Shown one piece after another: positions 24,110-32,015 of a stretch of 42,512 nt of DNA. Origin of the DNA: a bacterium (GTDB taxonomy: Bacteria; Patescibacteriota; Gracilibacteria; UBA1369; PNNO01); the NCBI GenBank assembly GCA_021158225.1, contig JAGGUZ010000029.1, positions 1 to 42,512 of the forward strand, written 5' to 3'. Positions within the stretch are counted from its first letter, which is position 1. Each line of letters begins with the position of its first letter. A model generated the notes under the pieces. It ran no database searches. It had not been told where the DNA came from and was given only the letters and a program-made list of their open reading frames with translations. The position numbers were made by a program, and so were the translations under genes.

Positions 24110-25009
24110 TTCCGCATTTCTCACTTCATCTTCGCTACCTATATAAATCGGCGTACGTTGGTCAAGTGCTTCAACCATAATATCTAAAATCCGCTTTTTC
24201 CCATCTGTTGCTCTTCCTCCCGCCTGTTCCATTAAAAGCGCAATCGGAGCACATTCATAAAGAAGCCTAAGTTTTCCATGTGGGGCATTTTTATACGACG
24301 GATAGGTAAATATCCCCTCCCCCTTCATAAATATATGATTTATATCCGGAACCATTCCACCGGAATATCTAAGCGTATATTTCTCTTTCATCCAATAATC
24401 CACAAGCTTGGCGTATTTTCCCTCCGTAGCAGTAGCACGAAGATTCCCGGGAGCAAAATGTTTAGCAACTTTTTCCACCTTTATATTCTCTTTACTTAAA
24501 ATAAAATCTCCAACCGCATTAAGAACAAATTCATGAACCCCATTTTTAGCGGTATAAATAAGTGTAACTCGAGGTCCGTAAACAACCATCAATGAAGCTA
24601 CCTGTAAATCTCCTTTAAGTCCGATTATTTTATCCGACTCATAAATCCCAAAAATACTACCGATTGCAAGATTTGCATTAACAAGCGAAGATCCATCCAG
24701 AGGATCAAAAACAACAGCATATTTACCCTGTTTTTCAGGTGGAATTTTAAATTCTTCTTCCATCTCTTCAGAGGCCAAACAAGTCGTATAATATGAATCT
24801 TCAAGCTCGTTTACAAATATCTGATTTGAAAGAACATCAAGTGCAAGCTGAGCCTCTCCATACATATTACTTGTCCCCGCAAGCCCCAAATCGCCAGTTT
24901 GCATTGCATTATGAATATATTTAGCTGTAGTTGCTATTTTCACTATCAAATGTCTTAAATCATGATTTATTTTGCTATCTCTTAAATGTTTATCAAGTGA
25001 AATGTGCAT
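24095..25009 (-). CDS. fbp: Class I fructose-1,6-bisphosphatase
   Basis: This 304-residue enzyme removes the 1-phosphate of fructose-1,6-bisphosphate, the irreversible step of gluconeogenesis. The metal and substrate signature FDPLDGSSLVNANLAIGS starts at residue 101, with supporting acidic residues EEMEEE (81-86). The C-terminal half keeps RYSGGMVPDINHIF, and later CAPIALLMEQAGG. It is slightly short for the class I family (usually 320-340) but has the key parts. It lies 18 bp after fba on the same strand, so aldolase and phosphatase are probably cotranscribed, pointing to sugar-phosphate synthesis as well as breakdown. Confidence 0.95.
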   Translation of the reverse strand: MHISLDKHLRDSKINHDLRHLIVKIATTAKYIHNAMQTGDLGLAGTSNMYGEAQLALDVLSNQIFVNELEDSYYTTCLASEEMEEEFKIPPEKQGKYAVVFDPLDGSSLVNANLAIGSIFGIYESDKIIGLKGDLQVASLMVVYGPRVTLIYTAKNGVHEFVLNAVGDFILSKENIKVEKVAKHFAPGNLRATATEGKYAKLVDYWMKEKYTLRYSGGMVPDINHIFMKGEGIFTYPSYKNAPHGKLRLLYECAPIALLMEQAGGRATDGKKRILDIMVEALDQRTPIYIGSEDEVRNAEKFIA

Positions 25010-25027
25010 CTTATTTTAAGTTAAATA

Positions 25028-26062
25028 TTATTTGTAAAGATCAGCTCTCCCATCACACAAAAAAGCGTTTTTGAACATCATTATAAGATGCTCTTTTATT
25101 TTGTCCATTGCTTGAGTGTGATCAAGCTTTGCAACTTCATCTTCAAACAAATAAAAAACTTTTCTAAAAGGTTTGTTTAGTTCACGAGCCTTCTCCTCCA
25201 TAGCTTTTGTAAGAGCATCAGGGAAATATTTAAACCAAATATTTTGAAGCGCAGTAGCGTAGTTAAATTTACGCGCTCCGCTTTCCACAGCTTTTCTAAA
25301 CATATCCGGACTAATTCCACTTCCTCCATGCAAAACACCATAAACATCCAGAGGTCTAATTGCATCACAAATCTCTTTTATCCTATCAAAACCAAGATGA
25401 GGCTTCTTTAAATAAACTCCATGTCCGTTCCCTACGAAAAATGCACAAGCTTCCGGTTTTACAGCTGCAACAAGCTCAACCGCCTCTTCTGTTTTCGTAT
25501 AATAATCTGCGATATTATTTTCCACATCCGGATCTGCAAGCGCACCAGCAGCGCCGATTTCTCCTTCTTCAACCTCTAACGAAATTCCAAGAGGATGAAT
25601 TTTTTCAGCCACTTCGTAAGATTTTTTTATATTCTCATTCATCGGTTTTTTTGAAAGATCAACTTCCAAAGAAGAAAATCCGGCATCAATCGACCTCTGA
25701 ACACATCCATCAACATCTTTCTGAATATGATCGTGATGTAGACAAACCGGTACGCTGTACCCATATTTTTTAATTCGTTCATCAATTCCTTCATGGACGA
25801 TATCCGATAATTTTGAAGGTGGCATGTTGCAATAATCGGTTTCACTCTCGGCAATTTCTATAATTACCGGAGATTTTGCTTCCCACGCTGCATCTAAAAT
25901 AGCCTCAGCTATCCATTTTGACCTCGCATTGCAAGCCGGAACTCCAAAATTATTCGCATCCGCAACAGATAAGAGTTGTTTTAAATTACTTAAGACATAT
26001 CCTCCGGAAAGCACGCGAGCATTGGGATTAACATCTTTTGAGAAAGAAAGAACATCAGACAT
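25028..26062 (-). CDS. fba: Class II fructose-bisphosphate aldolase
   Basis: A 344-residue zinc-dependent aldolase that reversibly splits fructose-1,6-bisphosphate to dihydroxyacetone phosphate and glyceraldehyde 3-phosphate. The zinc and catalytic motif is LHHDHIQKD (D111, H112), with SLEVDLSKKP, EVEEGEIG, FVGNGHGVY (zinc histidine) and VLHGGSGI in order. The LHHDH form and the YCNMPPSK segment suggest the long-branch class II type seen in several uncultured lineages instead of the E. coli type. It is the first gene of a pair with fbp. A hairpin terminator for the upstream genes sits between it and ftsL. Confidence 0.93.
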   Translation of the reverse strand: MSDVLSFSKDVNPNARVLSGGYVLSNLKQLLSVADANNFGVPACNARSKWIAEAILDAAWEAKSPVIIEIAESETDYCNMPPSKLSDIVHEGIDERIKKYGYSVPVCLHHDHIQKDVDGCVQRSIDAGFSSLEVDLSKKPMNENIKKSYEVAEKIHPLGISLEVEEGEIGAAGALADPDVENNIADYYTKTEEAVELVAAVKPEACAFFVGNGHGVYLKKPHLGFDRIKEICDAIRPLDVYGVLHGGSGISPDMFRKAVESGARKFNYATALQNIWFKYFPDALTKAMEEKARELNKPFRKVFYLFEDEVAKLDHTQAMDKIKEHLIMMFKNAFLCDGRADLYK

Positions 26063-26153
26063 TCAAAAATTGGTTAGAAATAACTAAAAAGTACCATGCG
26101 CACTATAGCGAAAACAAGCTGTACAATCAAGGAAACCTTAAATCTTAATTTGT

Positions 26154-26195
26154 AAAAAGATCCTCCCAAAGAAAGCACTCTCTTGCAGGAAGATC
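26154..26195 (-). terminator. Rho-independent terminator of the rsmH-ftsL unit
   Basis: On the minus strand GATCTTCC (26195-26188) pairs with GGAGGATC (26166-26159) with one G-U wobble, followed by TTTTT (26158-26154). It lies just beyond the small ftsL-like gene and before fba, as expected for a terminator. Confidence 0.7.
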
Positions 26196-26221
26196 AATTT
26201 ATCATTAAAGCCTTAGCAATC

Positions 26222-26572
26222 TTATTTTTGTGCAAGTACTGTATATTTAGATACATAAATTGCGTCACCCGGTTTTACCATTCTATTTGCCTTCTCACTT
26301 AAAGTAAGAGCTGAAAGAGACTTATTCTCCAAAAGATCTTTTTTTATTCGCTCATTCTGTTCCCAAAGCTGTTGTTGCTGTACTTCCAAATACTTAATGG
26401 TATATCCCTTTGTTGAAATATGATTAAAGTTCACAAGTGTCATCACACTTAAAAAACTAATAACCAAAGCCACCGACATAAGCATAGCAAAGGTTTTTAT
26501 TTCAAATGTTCTAACACCTCTACGCCTGTTTCTATTAGCAAGGGTATTCCTATTAACAACAACTTGTGACAT
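26222..26572 (-). CDS. Small bitopic membrane protein, FtsL-like
   Basis: A 116-residue protein with a basic cytoplasmic start (RNRNRRRGVRTFEIK), one transmembrane helix (about 28-48, FAMLMSVALVISFLSVMTLV) and an outer coiled coil (IKYLEVQQQQLWEQNERIKKDLLENKSL). This is the topology of FtsL/DivIC division proteins, which have very little sequence conservation. Its place right after rsmH is the canonical position of ftsL in dcw clusters, so the call rests on context and topology together. The usual next gene, a PBP for septal wall synthesis, is absent here. Confidence 0.7.
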   Translation of the reverse strand: MSQVVVNRNTLANRNRRRGVRTFEIKTFAMLMSVALVISFLSVMTLVNFNHISTKGYTIKYLEVQQQQLWEQNERIKKDLLENKSLSALTLSEKANRMVKPGDAIYVSKYTVLAQK

Positions 26573-26613
26573 AGCATTTAAATATTAACAATATATATAG
26601 GGGATATTTTTGA

Positions 26614-27558
26614 TTATAATTTCTCGGCTACCCTCATTTTTGCGCTTCTGCTACGAGGGTTTTCTTCTATCTCTTCATCTGTCGGGACAATCGGCTTCTT
26701 GGTTATTATTTTCATTTCCGCCTTATGATTACATGAGCATACAAGAATTTCAGGCGGACAAATACAATCTTTTGTAGCGTTTCTTATAATGTTTTTTACT
26801 ATTCTATCTTCCAGCGAGTGATAAGAGATAACAATTAGTCTTCCTCCAGATTCCAATATTGATATTGCCTGCTCCAATGCATCTTTTAATACTTCCAACT
26901 CTTGATTAACTTCTATGCGCAGTGCCTGAAACACTTTTGTCGCCGGATGAATCCGTTTTTTTTTCTTCTTATTATCTCTGGGAGCATAATGTTCAATTAA
27001 TTTGGCCAGCTGACGCGTTGTTTTAATAGGCAGGTTTCTCTTTATTATTCGAGCATATTTTTTGCTATAACGCTCTTCTCCGTAATCTCTAAAAATCTTT
27101 GTAAGATTTCTCTCCGATAATCTATCAAGCACCATTTCCGCCGTAACGGGAGATCTTTTATCAAATCTCATATCAAGAGGACCATCTTGTAGAAAGGAAA
27201 AACCCCTTTTAGAATCGTCAACCTGCGTTGAAGCAAGTCCAAGATCAAAAAAAACCAATCGAACCCCATTTATACCTCTTTTTTCTATCTCGCTATGTAA
27301 ATGAACAAAGTTCTTTAAAATTATGTGTTTGTTTTTGTTTCCTTTCAGCCGATTAATTGCATATTTATAATTATCTTCATCTTGCTCAAACGCTATTAAA
27401 GTTCCCTTTGGACCTATTTTTTTTAAGAACATTTCACTATGACCTCCCAAACCAAGTGTACAATCTACAACCGTGTCTCCTTTTTTAAGCTTAGAATACT
27501 TTTCAACAGTTGCAATCAACACCGGATCATGACCATGTTCGCTTTGTTTTAAGGGCAT
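26614..27558 (-). CDS. rsmH: 16S rRNA (cytosine-1402-N4) methyltransferase RsmH
   Basis: RsmH (MraW) methylates N4 of C1402 in the ribosomal decoding centre. The 314-residue length is normal. Motifs include GHDPVLIATV at the N-terminus, VVDCTLGLGGHSEMFL (SAM-binding motif I), FFDLGLASTQVD, RGFSFLQDGPLDMRFD, and near the C-terminus VISYHSLEDRIVKN. A lysine run (KKKKKRIHPATKVFQALRI) replaces the usual spacer. It leads a two-gene unit with the ftsL-like gene 41 bp downstream. mraZ, which often precedes it, is not seen upstream. Confidence 0.97.
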   Translation of the reverse strand: MPLKQSEHGHDPVLIATVEKYSKLKKGDTVVDCTLGLGGHSEMFLKKIGPKGTLIAFEQDEDNYKYAINRLKGNKNKHIILKNFVHLHSEIEKRGINGVRLVFFDLGLASTQVDDSKRGFSFLQDGPLDMRFDKRSPVTAEMVLDRLSERNLTKIFRDYGEERYSKKYARIIKRNLPIKTTRQLAKLIEHYAPRDNKKKKKRIHPATKVFQALRIEVNQELEVLKDALEQAISILESGGRLIVISYHSLEDRIVKNIIRNATKDCICPPEILVCSCNHKAEMKIITKKPIVPTDEEIEENPRSRSAKMRVAEKL

Positions 27559-27882
27559 TTCTCGATTTTTTACTCATCAATTGTTCAAAACTTGTGCACA
27601 AAATGTGTATAACTTTTTTGATCACTCAAATACATCTCTAAATTAAGGATATACAAGATTAATGTCAACAATATTCTACTTTTTAGGGTAAGTTTTTTGT
27701 TCTTAGGAGCGTTAAAATGCTTGTTTTTCCCTATAGAATAAACAAAAACATTAGATCTATATTTACATTGTTTGATTTGCAAGTTGTTGCATAATTTTTG
27801 TATACACAACAAACTCTTGGTTTTTATATTTGACTGTGTTAAAACAAATATAGTTATTAAATCAATAATAAGTATAAAACTT
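27559..27882. other. AT-rich divergent intergenic region with DnaA-box-like words
   Basis: This is the spacer between two divergent genes. It contains TTATACACA on the minus strand (27604-27612, a match to TTATNCACA), a palindromic TTGTGCACAA (27592-27601), and GTATACACA (27800-27808). A 144-codon minus frame inside it is not persuasive, and no other gene is seen. Confidence 0.35.
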
Positions 27883-28344
27883 TTGAACATACCTCCTGAA
27901 CTTATTGTATTTTTTTCTTCAATGCTCCCAATAACAGAATTGCGTGGGGCTATTCCCCTTGGCTTTGCAATGGGATTATCCGCCGAAAGTACATTTTTCT
28001 GGGCACTTTTAGGCAACATTTTACCGTGTTTTTTTATTTTATGGACACTTAACCCAATTTCTAAATTTTTAATGCGTTATTCAAAGTTTTTTAATAAATT
28101 CTTTACAAAGCTCTTTAATAAAACAAAAAATAAGCACGAAGAAGCCATTATTAAATATGGAGCTGTCTTTCTAATAATATTCGTGGCAATTCCACTCCCT
28201 GGTAGCGGAGGATGGACTGGTAGCTTGCTCGCATTCCTATTCGGATTTAAATATTGGAAAGCCATGGGATATATTACAATAGGATTAACCATGGCGGCAT
28301 TAATAATCACCGTGGGAATAAACGGAGCGGTAGGATTATTTTAG
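27883..28344 (+). CDS. Small multidrug-export family membrane protein (COG2426-like)
   Basis: The protein shows the pattern of the Sm_multidrug_ex family: PPELIVFFSSMLPITELRGAIPLGFAMGL at the start, a PLPGSGGWTGSLLAFLFGF turn, and several hydrophobic helices. Function in this family is poorly established despite the name. No ATG opens it: the first ATG would remove the conserved N-terminus, so TTG 27883 (153 residues) is preferred; another TTG at 27772 would add 37 poorly conserved residues. It stops at TAG. The start codon is the least certain part. Confidence 0.72.
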   Translation: MNIPPELIVFFSSMLPITELRGAIPLGFAMGLSAESTFFWALLGNILPCFFILWTLNPISKFLMRYSKFFNKFFTKLFNKTKNKHEEAIIKYGAVFLIIFVAIPLPGSGGWTGSLLAFLFGFKYWKAMGYITIGLTMAALIITVGINGAVGLF

Positions 28345-28364
28345 AATTCAAAAAGCTAATTTGT

Positions 28365-28979
28365 TTATTCATTTATCTTTATATCCCCTCTAACAACAAC
28401 ATCTTCCACTACGTCGTATATAGCAGAAGGTTCTTGAATGCCTAAGAATCCCCCATTAATAATCAAATCCGGCTGAAGCTTACTGCTAACGCTCTTTAAC
28501 TGAGTCAAGAAATCATTAATATCGTATGTCTCAGGTTTCCCAAACAAATTAGCACTTGTTGTTGTAATTGGATGACCCATATCTTTAACCACATTTAAAA
28601 CACTCTTATAAGCCGGATTGCGTAAACCAACTTTATTTATCCCCTTACAGAAAAACTGGGGCAGGGATCCATCTCTGTTTAACAAAAATGTATATGGTCC
28701 CGGCCAAAATTTATCAAACAGTTCCTTGCCCCTATCGGGCACATCAGCCCACCTCTCAGCATCCTCTTTATCTGTGACAATAATACTAACAGGCTTAAAT
28801 TCCGGCATTTCCTTCAACATATAAAGTTTTCTAAGTGCATCTTCATTAAAAATATCAACGGCAAGTCCATAACATGTTTCTGTAGGATGCAAAACAATCC
28901 CTCCTTGTTTTAGAACATTTACCATCTCTTTTTCGATATTACTCCCCCAATTTTCATCCTCAACTGTCAACCGTTTCAT
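28365..28979 (-). CDS. tsaC: Threonylcarbamoyl-AMP synthase (TsaC/YrdC family)
   Basis: A 204-residue enzyme that makes threonylcarbamoyl-AMP from threonine, bicarbonate and ATP for the t6A37 modification of ANN-reading tRNAs. The YrdC fold is clear from GGIVLHPTETCYGLAVDIF, LYMLKEMPEFKPVSIIV (nucleotide-binding KxR-type region), FWPGPYTFLL, and PITTTSANLFGKP. The C-terminal Sua5 domain is absent, so the short TsaC form is preferred. It is divergent from gap; other t6A genes (tsaB, tsaD, tsaE) are not in the window. Confidence 0.93.
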   Translation of the reverse strand: MKRLTVEDENWGSNIEKEMVNVLKQGGIVLHPTETCYGLAVDIFNEDALRKLYMLKEMPEFKPVSIIVTDKEDAERWADVPDRGKELFDKFWPGPYTFLLNRDGSLPQFFCKGINKVGLRNPAYKSVLNVVKDMGHPITTTSANLFGKPETYDINDFLTQLKSVSSKLQPDLIINGGFLGIQEPSAIYDVVEDVVVRGDIKINE

Positions 28980-29000
28980 ATGAAATAATATTAAATTAAT

Positions 29001-29030
29001 TTGACCGCGGGCATTCTACTACGCTATTAC
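29001..29030 (+). promoter_or_regulatory. gap: Putative gap promoter
   Basis: TTGACC (29001-29006) and TATTAC (29025-29030) are separated by 18 bp and end about 30 nt before the chosen gap start, giving a leader of about 24 nt. Confidence 0.5.
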
Positions 29031-29060
29031 TATGCCTGCAATCATCTAACCTCTTCCATT

Positions 29061-30065
29061 ATGAAAACCAGAGTAGCAATAAACGGATTCGGTCGTATAG
29101 GACGACTTGTTTTTCGTATTAACCTAGAACGAGACTTATTTGATGTAGTTTCTATAAACGATCCAAACTCGACAGAGAAGATGGTTCACCTGTTAAAGTA
29201 CGATTCAACCTATGGACGATTAAACGCGGAAGTGGAAACCAAAGGTGAAGACGAAATCATCGTTAACGGAAAACCGATAAAAGTTTATCACACAAGAGAG
29301 CCCCTTGAACTCCCTCACAGAAAAAACGATATAGATGTTGTAATAGAATCTACGGGTGCTTTTAGAGACAGAGAAGGAGCTTCAAAACATCTGCAAGCCG
29401 GAGCCAAAAGAGTGCTAATAACAGCTCCCGGAAAAGATGTTGATAGAACAATTGTACTTGGCGTAAACGACAACGAGCTCCATGCGGAAAAAGACCTTAT
29501 TATCTCAAACGCTTCCTGCACAACAAACTGTATTGCCCCGGTTGCAAAAACATTAAACGATGCATTTGGAATTAAAGAAGGACTTTTAACCACAATTCAC
29601 GCGGTTACAACTTCTCAAAATATTCTTGATGCCCCTCACAAAGATATGAGACGGGGAAGAAGCGCACTTACATCAATGATTCCAACAACTACCGGCGCAG
29701 CAAAAGCCGTAACATTGGTAATTCCGGAGCTCAAAGGAAAATTAAACGGGATGGCAATAAGAGTACCTCTCCCAACAGTTTCTGTTGTAGATTTTGTTTG
29801 TAATGTAGAAAAAGAGGTTACAGCAGAAGAAGTAAACGATGTTCTTAAAAAAGCTTCAGATAATAAGCTTAAAGGAATTATGGACTTTTCTAACGAACCT
29901 CTTGTTTCTATCGACTATAAAGGAACTCATTTTTCATCTGTAGTAGATGGGCTGTCAACAATGGTTGTAGGAAATATGGTTAAAGTAATTGCTTGGTACG
30001 ATAACGAATGGGGATATTCCGAAAGGGTAGTTGATTTAGCCAAAAAGATCGGGAGCAAGCTATAA
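29061..30065 (+). CDS. gap: Glyceraldehyde-3-phosphate dehydrogenase, type I, NAD-type
   Basis: The 334-residue enzyme oxidises and phosphorylates glyceraldehyde 3-phosphate in glycolysis. It shows the Rossmann start MKTRVAINGFGRIGRLVFR, an aspartate at the end of the second strand (D34 in SINDPN) favouring NAD over NADP, and the active-site SNASCTTNCIAP with Cys153. HAVTTSQNILD follows, and near the end WYDNEWGYSERVVDL. I chose ATG 29061 because the frame from 29001 adds residues that lie over the promoter. A GAPDH near fba and fbp gives a small glycolysis group in the neighbourhood, though they are separate transcription units. Confidence 0.97.
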   Translation: MKTRVAINGFGRIGRLVFRINLERDLFDVVSINDPNSTEKMVHLLKYDSTYGRLNAEVETKGEDEIIVNGKPIKVYHTREPLELPHRKNDIDVVIESTGAFRDREGASKHLQAGAKRVLITAPGKDVDRTIVLGVNDNELHAEKDLIISNASCTTNCIAPVAKTLNDAFGIKEGLLTTIHAVTTSQNILDAPHKDMRRGRSALTSMIPTTTGAAKAVTLVIPELKGKLNGMAIRVPLPTVSVVDFVCNVEKEVTAEEVNDVLKKASDNKLKGIMDFSNEPLVSIDYKGTHFSSVVDGLSTMVVGNMVKVIAWYDNEWGYSERVVDLAKKIGSKL

Positions 30066-30072
30066 AAACATA

Positions 30073-30088
30073 TAAAGCTTTGGCTTTA
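30073..30088. terminator. Small hairpin between convergent genes
   Basis: TAAAGC (30073-30078) and GCTTTA (30083-30088) form a 6-bp stem with a TTTG loop in the short gap between gap and the opposing gene. It is a weak candidate terminator, overlapping the stop codon of the minus-strand gene. Confidence 0.35.
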
Positions 30089-30583
30089 AGCAATCACTTC
30101 AATAATCTCCTCCGGATTAAAATATTTGTCCGAAAGTTCTTCAACTGCAACACTTAGATATGTTGAAACTCCTCTTATCGTAAAGATATCACCGTAACCT
30201 TTTACCCTTATTCTTAAACCTTTTCTAATACCAAGTTTTAATATCTTTTCAAATTTTCTAAAATAGCCTTTCCCCACAAAATCTCTAAACGGCAATGTTT
30301 TATTCGAAACCCCGTTTTCTCTTATAAATTTGGTGTAAGCGTTATATACCAATGTTTTCTCTTTCTCGTTGCACCAGACTGCAAGTTTTTTTGCAACTTG
30401 CCCATGAATATCAACACGTGCGTCAGGGGTGTTAGAAACAATATAATTTACAAGGTCTTTAAGTCCGTTTACCAAATCGTATATATCGTCTTCAAAAGGC
30501 TTCATAAGCTCAGGGGGCAGAATCTCCCTAGCCTCTTCTTCAAATATTCTATACAGCTCACTGTCTTTTGGTAATAAATTCAT
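30086..30583 (-). CDS. Conserved-looking protein of unknown function
   Basis: A 165-residue soluble protein that I do not recognise. The first half is helical and acidic (ELYRIFEEEAREILPPELMKPFEDDIYDLV); the second half is basic and contains GKGYFRKFEKILKLGIRKGLRIRVKGYGDI followed by a helical tail ending EEIIEVIA. Base use and ATG start resemble neighbours. It is opposite to gap and divergent from hrcA, so it is probably monocistronic. A nucleic-acid role is possible from the basic patch but is not shown. Confidence 0.6.
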   Translation of the reverse strand: MNLLPKDSELYRIFEEEAREILPPELMKPFEDDIYDLVNGLKDLVNYIVSNTPDARVDIHGQVAKKLAVWCNEKEKTLVYNAYTKFIRENGVSNKTLPFRDFVGKGYFRKFEKILKLGIRKGLRIRVKGYGDIFTIRGVSTYLSVAVEELSDKYFNPEEIIEVIA

Positions 30584-30669
30584 ATTTGCTATGCAAGTTA
30601 TAAATCTTATAATTTTACCATAAATTCAATTTTATTTAAAGCGCAGATATACTAGCGCTTATGCAAATC

Positions 30670-30697
30670 TTGTCAAATTTTGTTAGCACTGTATAAT
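30670..30697 (+). promoter_or_regulatory. hrcA: hrcA promoter
   Basis: TTGTCA (30670-30675) and TATAAT (30692-30697) are spaced by 16 bp. The -10 is inside the 9-bp spacer of a CIRCE element, and the expected start point leaves a leader of about 20 nt. Confidence 0.75.
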
Positions 30698-30709
30698 AGA
30701 AAGTGCTAA
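30683..30709 (+). promoter_or_regulatory. CIRCE element upstream of hrcA
   Basis: TTAGCACTG, nine bases, then AAGTGCTAA. This matches the CIRCE operator (TTAGCACTC-N9-GAGTGCTAA) except for the innermost pair. It is the binding site of HrcA, the repressor encoded just downstream. Confidence 0.9.
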
Positions 30710-30723
30710 GTAATTACTAAATT

Positions 30724-31443
30724 ATGCCTGAAGACAGAAAACAAGAAATACTTAGAGCAATAGTAAAACACTTTATTAAAACCGCTGAACCTGTTGGCTC
30801 TAAGACCATATTGGTAAGCTATAAATTTCATATAAGCCCTGCAACAATTAGGAATGATATGGTCACATTGGAAAAACAGGGTCTGATTTATCAACCATAT
30901 ACTTCATCCGGGAGAGTTCCAACAGATAATGGATATAGGCTTTATGTAGATGAAATAGCTGATTATGCAACGGCAAAAAAGAAGGCGCTGGCAAAATTAA
31001 ATGCGGTACAAAAAGAATATAAAACCGAAAAAGTAAGAGAACATATTTATGATTCTGTCTCACTACTTTCAAGAGCTACGGATAATGTAAGTTTTGCAAC
31101 CCTGCCCGACAATAAGCGCACATTCTATATTGGGCTTTCAAATGTTTTAAAACAACCTGAATTTGCTACAAACAATATTAGAGCAAGCCAAGTTGTTGAA
31201 GTGTTTGAAAATGATGATAATTTTAGAAATACACTTGAAAACCTAAACCTTGATAACACCGTAAAAACATTTATAGGAAAAGAGAATCTCTTTGAACAAA
31301 TTCAAAGTTGCAGTCTTATGGTAACTTCTTATGAAAGTAATGGATTTAAAGGTTACATGGGGATACTTGGTCCAACCAGAATGAATTATCCGTTTAACAA
31401 AACAATTCTTGAAGAAGTAAAAAAATTAATTATAAATTATTAA
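30724..31443 (+). CDS. hrcA: Heat-inducible transcription repressor HrcA (short form)
   Basis: HrcA represses chaperone operons through CIRCE and is released by protein misfolding. The N-terminal winged helix is well kept ([23 protein letters not shown], then [20 protein letters not shown] and [18 protein letters not shown]). The remainder keeps a GAF-like core ending [13 protein letters not shown]. At 239 residues it is about 100 shorter than Bacillus HrcA (about 340), as though the inserted dimerisation region were lost. It is preceded by its own CIRCE and followed by grpE at 18 bp, so it heads the heat-shock operon and is autoregulated. Confidence 0.93.
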   Translation: MPEDRKQEILRAIVKHFIKTAEPVGSKTILVSYKFHISPATIRNDMVTLEKQGLIYQPYTSSGRVPTDNGYRLYVDEIADYATAKKKALAKLNAVQKEYKTEKVREHIYDSVSLLSRATDNVSFATLPDNKRTFYIGLSNVLKQPEFATNNIRASQVVEVFENDDNFRNTLENLNLDNTVKTFIGKENLFEQIQSCSLMVTSYESNGFKGYMGILGPTRMNYPFNKTILEEVKKLIINY

Positions 31444-31461
31444 TTTAACTTATCTAATGAA

Positions 31462-31947
31462 ATGACTAATAAAAATAAGAAAAAAACTGGGAATAAAGAA
31501 CTAAAGCAAGCTCAAGAAAAAATAGAAGATTTAACACAAGCAGCTAAAAGATCTATGGCGGACTTGCAAAATTATAGAAGACGGGTTGAAGAAGAAAAGA
31601 GAGAATTCGCAAAATTTGCATCAGTAAATGTATTTATGGAAATTCTACCAATTTTCGACAGTTTAGAGCGAGCTCAGGAACATTTGCCGAAAGATTTAAA
31701 AGATAATAACTGGGTACAAGGAATTCAAAATATTATCAAACAATTTGAGCAAATAATAATTAAATTCCAAATCGAGAAAATGAAAACCGTAGGAAAAAAA
31801 TTTGATCCGAATAAACACGAAGCAGTGGCGCAGGGAGCTGGAGAAAAAGATATTATAATAAACGAACTTGAAGCCGGATACGAAATGGACGGACATACTT
31901 TAAGAGCTGCGAAAGTACAAGTTGGAGACGGAACAAACAAAAAATAA
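31462..31947 (+). CDS. grpE: Nucleotide exchange factor GrpE
   Basis: GrpE releases ADP from DnaK. The 161-residue protein has a charged, coiled N-terminal helix (LKQAQEKIEDLTQAAKRSMADLQNYRRRVEEE) and a beta-wing domain with FDPNKHEAVAQ and GYEMDGHTLRAAKVQV at the end. Spacing and orientation place it in the hrcA-grpE-dnaK operon, and dnaK also has its own CIRCE promoter in the gap after this gene. Length is within the usual range. Confidence 0.95.
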   Translation: MTNKNKKKTGNKELKQAQEKIEDLTQAAKRSMADLQNYRRRVEEEKREFAKFASVNVFMEILPIFDSLERAQEHLPKDLKDNNWVQGIQNIIKQFEQIIIKFQIEKMKTVGKKFDPNKHEAVAQGAGEKDIIINELEAGYEMDGHTLRAAKVQVGDGTNKK

Positions 31948-31954
31948 TTTTTAC

Positions 31955-31983
31955 TTGACCCGCAATATCTAGCACTCTATAAT
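31955..31983 (+). promoter_or_regulatory. dnaK: dnaK promoter
   Basis: TTGACC (31955-31960) and TATAAT (31978-31983) are spaced by 17 bp. The -10 lies in the CIRCE spacer, and the expected transcript starts near 31990, upstream of the chosen dnaK ATG. Confidence 0.8.
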
Positions 31984-31995
31984 GAAGAGTGCTAA
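31969..31995 (+). promoter_or_regulatory. CIRCE element upstream of dnaK
   Basis: CTAGCACTC, nine bases (TATAATGAA), then GAGTGCTAA. It differs from the consensus only in the first base. HrcA bound here would cover the -10 box. Confidence 0.95.
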
Positions 31996-32015
31996 ATTCA
32001 ATAACTTTTTATATT

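Noticed and set aside
27585-28019. 144-codon minus-strand frame in the rsmH upstream region
   Set aside because: Its first half is antisense to the conserved export-family protein and the rest reads like translated AT-rich spacer.
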